This document shows, one piece after another, positions 1 through 10,792 of a stretch of DNA of 64,000 nt. Source of the DNA: Asterella californica (lineage: Eukaryota > Streptophyta > Marchantiopsida > Marchantiales > Aytoniaceae); the NCBI GenBank assembly GCA_036924285.1, contig JAYKYS010000015.1, forward strand, positions 8,122,001 to 8,186,000, written 5' to 3'. The stretch's first letter is position 1; each line of letters begins with the position of its first letter. Both the position numbers and the translations under genes were made by a program. The notes below the pieces were generated by a model, which saw only the letters and a list, made by a program, of their open reading frames with translations, was not told the DNA's origin and did no database searches.

Positions 1-526
1 ATAGTTTCCAGGAACTACACTGTTAGCACGAGTACAACACTGTTTAGATGTGTTGCTAGCAACAACATCACAACCATCGTCCTGAACTCGAGGTAGACTT
101 CAATCTCCTCTCGCGAGTCTCGTTCCGTTCAAAGTTCAAACCAAGGCAAGCAAAGCCAAGCCAAGCCAAGCGAGGAGGACGTCGAGGAGTACAGCAATGG
201 TACTTGACCTACAAATGCCAATCCGAGAACGTACACACTCGTGAAACTGAAATACAAGATTGATTCCTCACGCAAGAGCCACAACAGCACCATCTCGTGG
301 CTGGCGGTACATGACTCACGTAAGTCCGAACTGCACCATCTCCGGATGAGCTCATCCCACCTCGTATCACAACTGAAGCTTGCAAGGACCCAGATTCTTG
401 CGTTCAACCACCAAAACCTTTATTTCTCTCTCGTCCTTACAACTCATCTCCCGTCCGGCAACTCTTCTGCACAAACGTCCCTCCCTCCTCCCTCCCGTTT
501 GCAAAAGCTGTCGAAAGAGGAAGTAG

Positions 527-576
<50 letters not shown>

Positions 577-582
577 AGTCCC

Positions 583-636
<54 letters not shown>

Positions 637-1560
637 AGTCCCTTCCGACAAAGATTGCGGGCTTAAAGACTGGAGTAAGAAACTCTTCCACAGTAGCAAA
701 GAAAGCTCCGAATTCCCCCTGCAGCAGACAACGACTTCAGTTCTCTCTCTCTCTCTCTCTACTTTATTCAATACTTTCGAGAGAGAGACACACACAATTC
801 CTTACCCGTTTAACTGGCCAATGATGTGATGTGAGCTGACCTGCTTGCTAGCCTATGCTCACTCTGCTCTTCTCTGCTCTTCTCGGATGCGCTATAAGTT
901 TACAAATACTTTTATACCTGGCTTCGATCTTTTCTCCCCAGTCAATCTTCTCAGCCACCAACAAACTTTTCGCGGGTTACAGTTAGTTTAGTTACTCATG
1001 TGAATATCCGACACATCCAGTTCGTTGTTACTGACCACGTACAGATCGACGGTCGTAGCTAGCTAGGCTAGGCTAAGCTCGACTAGATGGGACAGGAAAA
1101 AAGCCATAAAAAGAAACTCTTTCTTTTTCCTTTTCTTTTTTATTTATGGGAGAGAAGAAAAGTCTTTGTCTTATACTTAGAAGAAGGACAAGAAGCAGCA
1201 GAAGAATAAGATCCTTTTCGTAGACTGGGGTTGATAACCAACAAACTTCTTGTTGTTGTACTCTCCAGTTGGAAAAGGAAATATTCCATCCGACCAAAGC
1301 GACTGTGGGGGAGAAAAAGGAGCTTACGGACAGGGACGGCATGATGATGGCTGCTGCTGCCTCTTCAACACCAACAAGACTAAAAATTCGACTAGACTAG
1401 ATGCACATTTTCCTCTTTTGTTTCGATAGAGCTGATGAGAATAAGTAGATGCTGCAAAGGAATTTCGAGGCTATTGATCCAAAAGAGGTAAACGGTTTTG
1501 TAGCTGGGTGGTGTATTTCGTAGATATCTGATTAGGATTATAAGTATATTAGATGTCTAA
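1..1560. other. Intergenic region with GA/CT microsatellites
   Basis: I see no gene here. The longest open frames (around 241-795, both strands) are produced by the GA/CT repeats and encode only Arg-Glu or Ser-Leu runs. The rest is mixed-composition DNA with no recognisable domain. The region could be leader or promoter DNA of a gene to the left, but nothing in the sequence proves it. Confidence 0.6.
531..646. repeat. Duplicated (GA)n microsatellite block
   Basis: A (GA)n tract at 531-574 is followed by a 12-base spacer (acagtcccttcc). A second (GA)n tract at 587-634 is followed by the same spacer. The block therefore looks like a 60-bp unit duplicated in tandem, not a single slipped microsatellite. 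A shorter (CT)n tract lies at 742-760. Confidence 0.9.
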
Positions 1561-1570
1561 CTAATTACTT

Positions 1571-2072
1571 GGAAATTTGCTTGATAACATCTCCAATAGG
1601 TTTATTGTGTTTGATTACATCGTCATTAATGATGTATTGCATGATAACACTCGTGACTGGTTACCGAAAGTAAAACCAGTCACTTTGTCATGTTTTTCAT
1701 CATTTCATTATCTTCGATCATAGGTTTATTTGTGTTTGATTACATCGTCATTAATGATGCATTGCATGATCACACTCGTGACTGGTTATCGAAAGTAAAA
1801 CCATTCACTTTGTCATGTTTTTCATCATTTCATTATCTTCGATCATGACTAAATATCTTCTAAAGCCATTCAAATCGTTTCAAGTACAAAATGCACGTCA
1901 GACGATATATGCTCGCAAAGCTGATGTGTGCAATCTGACATATCACTAACACAGCAAAATGACTAGTTTCACAGTCGATAATCAATCAAAGGTGTGATCA
2001 AGCAATATATCATTAAGAGGAGTGTGATCAAGCATAACAAACCTATTAGGGGTATGATAAAGCAAATTTCTG
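1571..2072. mobile_element. Mutator-like MITE (non-autonomous DNA transposon)
   Basis: The two ends form imperfect terminal inverted repeats about 50 bp long. The left end starts ggaaatttgcttgata, and the reverse complement of the right end starts cagaaatttgctttatc; similarity continues through aataggttt on both sides. The element is flanked on both sides by the identical 10-bp sequence ctaattactt (1561-1570 and 2073-2082). A duplication of 9-11 bp with long inverted ends is the hallmark of Mutator-like elements. At 502 bp with no open frame it must depend on a transposase from elsewhere. Its left half is a tandem duplication (see next entry). Family assignment is inferred from the duplication length and inverted ends only. 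Confidence 0.75.
1596..1845. repeat. Two-copy tandem repeat of ~125 bp inside the MITE
   Basis: Copies lie at 1596-1719 and 1720-1845 and differ at only a few positions. Each copy contains a small inverted repeat (gtgactggtt ... aaccagtcac in copy 1), intact in copy 1 and mutated in copy 2. The duplication lies wholly inside the transposon and probably arose after or during its mobilisation. Confidence 0.9.
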
Positions 2073-2082
2073 CTAATTACTT

Positions 2083-3241
2083 GAAAAAAAAACAAAGTAA
2101 TGCACTTTATTCATCATTATGTTAGAGGTAAGAATACTCTTGATTTCTTCAGTACAGTTATTGTATTCCTCATTTTTCCTTTCGAATGAAATTATTAGAG
2201 CATCTCCATCTGCATACTCTGTATAGTGTTTTATTTATTTTTTCTTATAGTTTTCAGTGAAGTGGATTACTTTCATCCAGTAATATCCACTGTATCTGGT
2301 ATTTTGTGATTTTCAAGACGGTTCTCGCTGGCGGTAAAACTCTATTTACAATATTTTTAACTGAAAACACAAGTATATTAGTATTCTGAACTGAAAACAG
2401 ATATAACGGTTCTAGTAACGTAGATAAATCGTACGTGAAACTCTAAGATAATATAGATATAAATAGATAATATCTCATGTGAAACTCTAATATAAGGATT
2501 TGAGGAGCGCCAAACCTTTGGAATTAGGTTAAGTGTTTAGTATATAGTACCCAACGGAAGGAATGTACTTCAATACAAAATTCAAGTATGAGAAAGTAGA
2601 TTCCGATGGAAGCTCATCGAAAGTAAAAAGACATTATTATCGCCTTTTTACTTTCAAAGTATTATTCCTGAGAAGCATGCATATTCACCTTCTTCTGAGT
2701 TCGGAAGAGAGGGAAATGCATGTTCGTTTAATTTAATATCTAACCTTTCCGACAGGAAGGATTAAGTATTAGGTACTAAATTAAACGCCTCAGTAAAGTA
2801 ATGAATACATGAGTACAGGTTCCCGGTCTTGTACTTTCTGAAGCGCGAGAGCCGACTCGACGTTTATGGTTTTCTCTTGCTCTCCCCGTGTTTCCAGACA
2901 TGGATTAACAAATAATGTTTATAGAATTTTTTAATTTTATACATCTACTTAGTATATATTTTCATTTAATATTTATATATTTTCTTGATAACAATAAAAG
3001 AGCAAAAGTTCCCAGAGTTCATCGAGCATGCATATTCGTATGAGCTGACGGCCTTGCTTATTCACCTCATGCGTGCTGAGGCACTTTAGACTTTTTTCCT
3101 CCAAATTTCTCGTCCACGCCTTGGTTTGTCCGAGTCGGGGGTTTTTTTTTAAAATACGTTCTAGACTATGCTGGGGTTTATTTCGCGTCACGCAGTCTAC
3201 CTTGTCCGTGAATTACTGAACTCTTTAACGTCCGCTCTTTG
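2083..3241. other. AT-rich intergenic DNA with fold-back sequences
   Basis: No gene is seen. Two fold-backs stand out. One has 12-bp perfect arms at 2619-2630 and 2644-2655. The other runs 2725-2787 and has 11-bp outer arms (cgtttaattta and its complement) around an inner cctttcc/ggaagg pairing. They may be remnants of small inverted-repeat transposons, but I see no target duplications. Confidence 0.5.
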
Positions 3242-3497
3242 TTCGTCGACAAGTATTTTTGGACCTTTGTCGGTGTTTATACACGGGTTTGCAAAAGAAA
3301 AGACCACGGTCGGCCACTCGAACTTTATTCAATAAAATTTAGCTTCACATATATAATCGGGACGGATCTCCCTTCGTCGACGGGTATTTTCGAGACTTCG
3401 TCAGTGTTTGCACACGGGTTTGCAAAAGAAAAGATCACGGTGGGCCGTTCAAACTTTATTCGATAAAATTTGAGGTTCACATACATACCCGGGACGG
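3242..3497. repeat. Two-copy tandem repeat, 131-bp period
   Basis: Copy 1 starts at 3242 and copy 2 at 3373. Both start ttcgtcgac, share the central block acacgggtttgcaaaagaaa, and end near gggacgg. The short open frame at 3239-3466 is just this repeat read through and shows no recognisable domain. Confidence 0.85.
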
Positions 3498-3571
3498 CCC
3501 TCATAAGCTAGACCTCTCTCGAAAGCTCTAACATCGATCTACACTACCATTACCATCTCGTGCTGAGGCAA

Positions 3572-3740
3572 TGTACAGTCTCAAACTCCCCTATATACAG
3601 TCTGAAACTTTCACGCACTACAAGTAACACACTATGTACAATCCGAAAGTCTCATGTACAGTCGTAACCTTTAACGTACGACAGATAATACACTATGTAC
3701 AGTCTCAAACTCCCTTATGCACACTCAGAAACTTTAAACT
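3572..3740. repeat. Degenerate tandem repeat, ~62-bp period
   Basis: About 2.7 units begin with tgtaca near 3572, 3635 and 3696. Shared blocks include tacagtctcaaactccc and gata/gtaacacacta. It lies just downstream of the 131-bp repeat but is unrelated to it in sequence. Confidence 0.75.
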
Positions 3741-4059
3741 CGTGGACTCAGTTTGCTCCTGCGTGGTCGACGGTTTCTCCTCGGCTGTGTCGTCTGTGTC
3801 AACGAGCACAAGCTGAGCAAACAGACTGATGCAAACTATAGAAAATCGAAAAATCAAAAACAACAAAGATTACCTTCAGCTCGTCTCGCTGTCATGTCAC
3901 GAAAGTATGCACTGCATAATGACATGTACTCCGAGAAAGCATACACAGACTCAAAGAATGGGCAGCCTGTGTCCATCCTCGGCGACAGAAAACTCTGCAA
4001 CCGCTCCTCCTCCTTGTGACCGCATCGAAGTATCATCTGCGAGCCTGATGGTTAGAAAA

Positions 4060-5001
4060 AAATATGGTGTCTATATCCCTCATAGTGATAGTCTCCGAGT
4101 GTACAATTGACTTCCACAATGCATCACTTCTGCCACGCTGTATTCTGTTATGCATAAGCCACTTGCACGAGAATGAGTACTTCTCAGATCAAACCATGGA
4201 CCGCAGTGAAGATCACAATGTACTCCCAAGCGGATGTCTGCACTTGTACTTGTTAGACTCTCTGCAGCATGTTGTTAGAATTAAGTTCCACCCGGTTCTT
4301 AGTGTCCGCTGCACCCAGCAGAGTGAAAAGCTCGTCCCCATCTGCAACCATCAAATTAGTGATATTCTTCATGCAAGAACGGTGATGAACCTCAGATTTA
4401 TCCTTCATACAGTACCCAACCATACCGACAAAGATATGGAGGTCTCGATTATTAAGCCTCTTCACCCAAACCTCTACGCCTAGTGGTCTACTGCTTCCTT
4501 TCCAACCTAGAACGGCGATGAGTCTGTTCTTAACATATACAGGACTGGACGCCCGTAAACATAAGACTCCTTGGATGTGAATGTGCAACAGAGCGTCCCC
4601 CTCTCTACAGATATGAGACTAGTCTCGTATTCACGCTGCAGAAAATTGCATAAAGGACCCCAACAAGCAAGATCAAGGTCGCCTCCAATCTGATCAATTG
4701 TCAATGACACCTCAAGACTTTTGCTTACTGTTTGTCTCGAACGAGGAACACTCGGAGTGGTCGCTGTTCGCACACGAGCAGCCTGTTGCATTTGCATCAG
4801 AAGGGTATGGATTGTGCTTACACCTATTATGTAAATCCGAGTGTTCACTGACTGACGTACGCAGGTTTCACATTTTTGTCTAAACATAAAATAAATGATC
4901 GGCTTCAGACTGTCATTCTCTTGATGACGGACGAACTTCGGATAAGAAAAAAGTGTGGACCGACTATCCTTCAGAATGAGCCATAACTCTTTGGACTCCA
5001 C
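4060..5001 (-). pseudogene. HUH Rep-like endonuclease gene remnant
   Basis: Two overlapping minus-strand frames (5001-4507 and 4588-4253) together resemble one protein. The upper frame ends in a segment typical of the stretch before the metal-binding motif of rolling-circle replication proteins. The lower frame begins at the motif itself, HIHIQ (4571-4585), which fits His-hydrophobe-His. About 55 residues later comes GYCMKDK (near 4397-4417), matching the catalytic Y-x-x-K motif. Recognisable coding similarity seems to continue to about 4060 with further stops. The switch of frame next to the HUH motif and the later stops show it is dead. HUH Rep proteins nick single-stranded DNA at an origin; relatives occur in CRESS-type viruses, Helitrons and Replitron-type transposons. 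Which of these it came from is not settled here. No helicase domain is visible. Confidence 0.55.
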
Positions 5002-7421
5002 ATATAAGAAAGGACAGACTATACACTAGAAACACTCGATTATCTCGAAGAAAGCGTAAGATACTTTCACGTAATCCGAGCCAAGCAAGAGGAATTCAGA
5101 CGGCTTCAAGCAAAATCAGAAATCGATATAAATGTAGCTCCTAGTCAGGTACAGCTCCGACTCAAAAAATGAGAGATAACCTGAAGAGAGCAAGGGATAA
5201 GGAGGACGAATGGATGAAACGGCAAACTGATCTACCTGGCACTTGTAACGCTTGATACCATGATTACAAAAGAGTTGAACACTGTCTAAATGTGACAAAG
5301 GCGGTGGAGGCACACAAGGAGAGAGATCCGAAGACGTTGGAGAAAAAAGATTCGACGGTACAACTAAAGAGTTGCACGTAGAAGAATGAGGAGACGAGAG
5401 GCGAGGAGAGGCAACTTGCTCATCATCGATTCCATCCTTGCCTTCAGAATCAATGACCATCGGACAAAAACACAAATATGTGCGAAGAGAACTACCTCGA
5501 AGGACGATAAGAAGAAAAGCATGCAATCACAATGCAAACAACCGTCCACCCCGTCGACATCTGTATCGCAGTAGGTTTCAAAGCTGCTTTGGCCATCCCT
5601 ACGCAAACACGAACCACCCTGCAAGAAGACGAGAATTCAGTCGGAAGCAATCGGAAGCTGTCAAGCTGCAAGAAGCGAGGGACACGGTCCGAACACATAT
5701 CGCCTCCTTCCAATAACCCGAGATCGAACGGCAGCAAGGTGAAAATCTCGTCAGCTTGTTCATGAAGCAGCAACATTCATGGCGTGTGACGTAGGTTTGA
5801 AAGTTGGTTTTGCCATCCCTCCCTAAAGAGAAAAGACGAACAACACGACAACAACGGCGGCAGTGCAAGAAAACGATAATTCATCCTAACGTGACAACCC
5901 CTCGAGCTGCAAGAAGCAAGGTACAACATGCCGTCCCTCCACTAAACCGTGATCGAAGAGCAGGAACATGAAAAAACCCGCTACTTCTTCACGAAGCAGC
6001 AAGATCCAAACCGTCTACCGTGCCAGCAGACATTTCTCGCCCGTCGACCCAAGAAAGAACATGGCCCCCCTCTAGTTAAGCGTGACAGAAGGACAGAAAG
6101 ATGAAAAACCGGCGTGTATCGTGCCGAACAAGTAGAGCACGCGAAACCTGGGCCAAGCAGAAAAGATTTCTCGATTTCTTAGTTTTCCTCGGTAGGAGAA
6201 CCGAGCAAACGAGCAGTATTAGCATCTTGCCTCTGATCTAAACCACACGAAACAAAAAATCAGGATCGGCGAGCACGACAGCTCCTGGAACCACAGCAAT
6301 CCCCGAGCAGCACAACACAAAGATGAAAGTCTGGACGATACGAAAGAAGACGGCGCAAGAATCGAACGAAAGAAGTCGAGGACAGCCCTTGCAATGAGAG
6401 CAATCCATGAGCAGCAGACCACAAAGACGAAAGCGTCAAATGTGCACGAATCGACGAGCACGACAACAGCAGCACGTCCATAACTCGAAGTAATCGTGAG
6501 GAATTCGCGAGCCAGCCGCAACAGCTGTCGTAGCACACATCTCCCTGCATGACCGGCCTTGCAGTCGTTTGACCGTCGGTGTTGAAAATGATCACGAAAC
6601 AAAGACGCGTTGTAAACACGCATGCCCCTACATGAGCGGTCCTGCCGTCGGTCGCCCGTCGTTAGTCCACAAAAAAAGATGTTTACAAGACGTCCGAAGA
6701 AGTGACGGCAGAGACAGAGACAGAAGAATTTCTACCACTAACCCCTGTAGAGTTGCCGATAAAGAAAATAGCCCCAACTTGTACATAACGCCCTCCAAAT
6801 GTGAAAGTCGCTTGGGGATGCTTATTCGTTTCTATCTGCTTCTGTCTTCTTCTTCCTCTCGAAAGTGAGACACCAACAACCAGAAACCCCTTCCGTATAT
6901 TTTGGTTATAGATATTTGTAAACAACAAGAAAATTATCTGCTATATCTGTTTAGCTGTACCGTATTACCCTAATTCACGGAGCAGCTCTTTGAAATAAAT
7001 GCCCTTTTCTGATTTTCTGTAATGATAGAAGTTGCATCATTTCTTGTGCGTATTAGATCTCTTTTCATTTATCTTACACACTAATCCAGCGCGTTATACC
7101 GGTTTAGCACCTTAGCCAATTCCTCAGATCGACCCACTGAAGAATGGAGAGATGGAAAAAGAAATATAGCTCGGGACTGAACTTAAGAGGTAAATTCTAT
7201 CCATGTTGTGCGGATGGATTCTTTTCAGGAGACAAATTCACGTGGAAGAAAAAGCAGGTTCACAGGACAGTAAGATGGCAAACAGCTGGAGAGAAGGGAG
7301 GCGAGGCAGATACATTATATAGACCATGTTTGCGGACGAGAACATGCTTTCTAAAATCAGACACTTAGATTTTCTACCAAACATGTCTCCTCAGAGTTTA
7401 GTGGTTATATCTCACGGCTCT

Positions 7422-7475
7422 TAGTCAGAGGAGGAGACTCGAAACCGTAAGATTCCGAGTCTCCTCCTCTGACTA
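7422..7475. repeat. Perfect 20-bp hairpin
   Basis: The 20-bp arm at 7422-7441 (tagtcagaggaggagactcg) is exactly complementary to 7456-7475, with a 14-base loop. As RNA the stem could extend a few pairs further through G-U pairs (7418-7421 with 7476-7479). It is not inside a recognisable transposon. It may be a transposon scar, a small-RNA precursor or a template-switch product. Confidence 0.85.
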
Positions 7476-9118
7476 GGGGTGTCAAAATCTGATCAACTTC
7501 TCTCCATTTAAGTTAGGATGAAATCCTCACGAGATGCTCCATGAGACTCCCGTGAGTTTCATCGCAGCATGTCGCCGTGAAATTTTAGTCTCTAACTGCA
7601 GTGCGAGTATTTCTGTGAAAACATTTATGCCGGCAACAAACGATCTTAAAAAATGAATACTTTCCCTATGCCAATTTTGCAGAAACAATATCACAGTGAC
7701 AAAACCATCTGCCGCGGCACACTATTGAAATGTAAATCTTCCTAACTGATTCCATAGCGCTATTGTTTTAGAAATTTTTGAAGAAGTAATATTATTATAA
7801 GTTCATGAAGTTTCTTGTGGAAGTTGCACGTTTATTACTGCATGGATTAACGCTACAACAATAGTTGCTTAAGAAGTACTTCAAAAACTACAATGCATTT
7901 CACCACAAGATCAATCTTCCTCTAGCAGTCATTTGATCATAAAATTGACTTTGGCTTTTTAGTTCCATCTGTTTCTCCCACCTCCTCTTATCTCTATGAA
8001 GCAGATGTCTTTCACCATTTTTTAAGATAGCTTGAGTTTGAATGCTGCATCTCATCACTTAGTCTAATACATTGTGATACTATACATCCAAAGCGACCCC
8101 TTGACAATAAGAGCAGGAAAAGACAAGCGGAGCAAGTTGTGACAAATCTCGGTTGTGAGTGGTGACGAGAAACATAAAAGATATTTCTATTGTGTCTTGG
8201 AAAAATAACAACCGGACGGTTAACTTGGCATATATTTCATGGAATAATGTTTTAAATTCTAACGTTCTTGGAAACTTAATTAACCTTCTCTATGTTAAGT
8301 GCTTATGCATGTCTTGCTCATTGTTACAAAGGACTAAAGCACAAAGAAGGGATTCGGTTCCTGCATAAAGTCGGTGTTCATTAATGAGTGAAAATATTCA
8401 TTTTAATTAGATTAAGTTGTGATCAATCCTCTCTCCGCAAGTAATTTTGGTCAAAAAACTATATCAGAATTGCCAAGACAATTTAACACGTTGACAGGGA
8501 TTGATGAAAACCAACACTGCTTCAGAATTACCTTATGGGTTGCTACGGTGACATGTCAAAAATAAAGGACATGGAAAGGAACATGCATGATCAGTTTTAT
8601 TTTGTTAACGAGAATAGGCGCTGGATGATTTGCACACAGTGTTAGTGTTGATAGTTGACGTGAAATCTATACTCTACTCATATTAATGGATGTTGTGAGA
8701 GTACGCATGAATTTTGATCGTAAGATGAAATAAATAATAATAATATATTATTATTTCTATACACAAAAGGGGCAATTGATATGAGTAGAGTTAACGTGTT
8801 GCAAATCTATACGTAAATCTTTTGAACTTTTCCTGGTATAAAAAGAGTTTCTTTTCAGTTTCTTTTTGAAATTTAAAATTCCTCTTTGGAAGTGGAGCTT
8901 TCTCTGTAAAACAGAAAAGTATGAAAGTTGAGTAAATAGTTTTTGATAATATTTGAACCAAATCAAATATATTTTTGCAAAATTGTAGTGCTTTTACTCG
9001 CTTTCCAACATTGCAAACTGCGTCCATTTTGGAGTTTAGACAGGAAACATTATGAGCAGGCATAATTGCTCAGAGTAACCCAAAGCACCACATTTAGTAC
9101 GAGTATGCAAAAAAGTGA

Positions 9119-9141
9119 AAGGTCTAGGTAACCTAGACCTT
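9119..9141. repeat. Short palindrome, 10-bp arms
   Basis: The arm aaggtctagg at 9119-9128 pairs perfectly with 9132-9141 across a 3-base loop (taa). The context is AT-rich and no terminator or gene end is visible next to it. Confidence 0.85.
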
Positions 9142-9528
9142 AGTAAGTATGAGGAGCGAGGGTTAAAATAAAAAAGATTTTAAATAATCAGAATATTACT
9201 CACGAGCATTACTCACAGAATAATATAAAAAAACCGGTTGTGCTTGGCACTACGGTAGTCATTTAGTAGGTTCCGTCATTCTGTACAATGCAAACAACTC
9301 CATGGAGTGCTGCAACCAACAATGTTATCCAACTTCTTGAATCTACTGAATGTCGGTGTCGCCACTTGTCCACAGTAGGAACTTTACTGTATGCTTTGCC
9401 TGGATAGAGCATAGGTGAGGTCATGGATGAGTGAGCTTTCTTCGTTACGAAATAAGCGTTCCTCCATGCATGTATATACACACACAATTTTTTTCATGGG
9501 AAATTATAGGGATAATATACTCTGAAGT

Positions 9529-9620
9529 AGGGAAGCTGACAACCAGGGTAGATACATAGGGAAGATTTCCCCATAGGGAAGCTGACCACCAGGGTAGATA
9601 CATAGGGAAGATTTCCCCAT
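9529..9620. repeat. Two-copy tandem repeat, 46-bp period
   Basis: Units at 9529-9574 and 9575-9620 start agggaagctgac and end gatttccccat. They differ at a single base. The interval from here to 9840 is AT-rich, with two further aggga/tttcccc motifs but no gene. Confidence 0.9.
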
Positions 9621-9845
9621 ATAGGTAAACACGAATTATTTTCCCCACATGTTGAAATTTCCCTAGTTACACGAATTGATTCTTATATCGAGTGAATTTG
9701 TAAATCGAATTACCTACATGTGTAATAATGTGTGGAAAAGGGTATGTGCGTATGTAGGATTTTCAGTACTTGAATATATATTTCGTATTGTCCACACGAT
9801 TTCCCCATGTAGGGAAGTGTATATATGCAAATATATTCCACTTTT

Positions 9846-10792
9846 TGTAATGTTCGACCGCAGATCTCGGAACAGATTCCTTAATCTCTAACCAATGAAC
9901 TGCCGAACGTGAACCTCCCTGGAGACCTGTATACTTTATTTGTGTCTCCAGATCCAGTTCTTTAAACTATCCGCTAATAAGCACAGAGGATTCAACAACT
10001 GTTGAACGAGTTTCGAATAACCAACTAGTCCTTTGTAGGTCTCTGGTCAATCTTAGGTTACTAAATACAGGTGGAACTATTCTAGACCTGGGTTGCATAA
10101 AATTTGGGCAGCGCTTCCGCTACTGGTGATCAAGTCGGAACGCCAGGACCCACAAGGAGCAACCGCCAAGACTAGGAGACCTAGTAGATGCTAGGAAGTA
10201 GGAAGGCAAAGCAATTACACCGAAATAAAGTCAACACGACACCAGATGCGCCCAACTCAGTTTTGGCACACAACTCAAGTCTACTTATCAGAATGGAGAA
10301 AGTCACGGGCTCATATACATTACATGGCATTACTTGCTGACAAGGTCACGCAGCGCTCTTGGACCGGCAATTCTTCTCTACTCAGCAACTCCAGAACTAA
10401 GACTTCGCCAGAAGAACCTACTTTCACTCTGAACGCCCTGATTTCTGTTACTCAACAGATCAGACCCCAAGTCAGCGCCCTAATCAACACCCCAAGTCTG
10501 CTCTCAAGGTCCCTCTTCAAATCTGCTCTCCAAGGAGCTTGATGTGCATCAGTTCTAGCTCCTGATTTCTGACCTCAAAGGCAATGTACACTACACTGAA
10601 AAATACAGTCTCCTCCCTCACTACCAAGAGTGCTCTCTCCAAAACTGAAAAACTGAGAATGGCCTCCTTTAGGGCTCGCGACACTCTTTTATCTAGTCTC
10701 TTGAGCCTGCTTTATGACCATGCAGCTGCCACTTTTGGGTTAATCACTGCCCGAATGCCATTTGGTTTGGGGAAAAAGCAAAAGGTGTTACA
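9846..10792 (-). repeat. Element 1, 3' LTR (947 bp)
   Basis: It runs from tgtaatgttcg to ggtgttaca in plus orientation and matches the split right-hand copy almost base for base. Read on the minus strand it starts TGTAACACC, with the inverted TGTAA/TTACA ends expected for integrase recognition. Open frames inside it (for example 10246-10542) recur in the other LTR and are not genes. Confidence 0.95.

Larger units (their letters stand above)
5002..9528. other. Intergenic region with weak tandem repeats
   Basis: No gene is recognised. At 5571-6020 two roughly 220-bp units share gtaggttt.aaag, gccatccct, agctgcaagaagc and cgaagcagcaa blocks. At about 6265-6480 a ~110-bp unit (gagcacgacagc ... 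gagcagcac/agaccacaaag) repeats twice. Short open frames in this interval have no domain features. A perfect hairpin and a short palindrome are listed separately. Confidence 0.5.

Noticed and set aside
241..795. Open frames of 84-142 codons on both strands over the GA/CT repeats
   Set aside because: They consist mainly of Arg-Glu or Ser-Leu runs produced by the microsatellite and exist on both strands at once.
3239..3466. 75-codon frame over the 131-bp repeat
   Set aside because: It is a tandem repeat read through, with no start context or domain.
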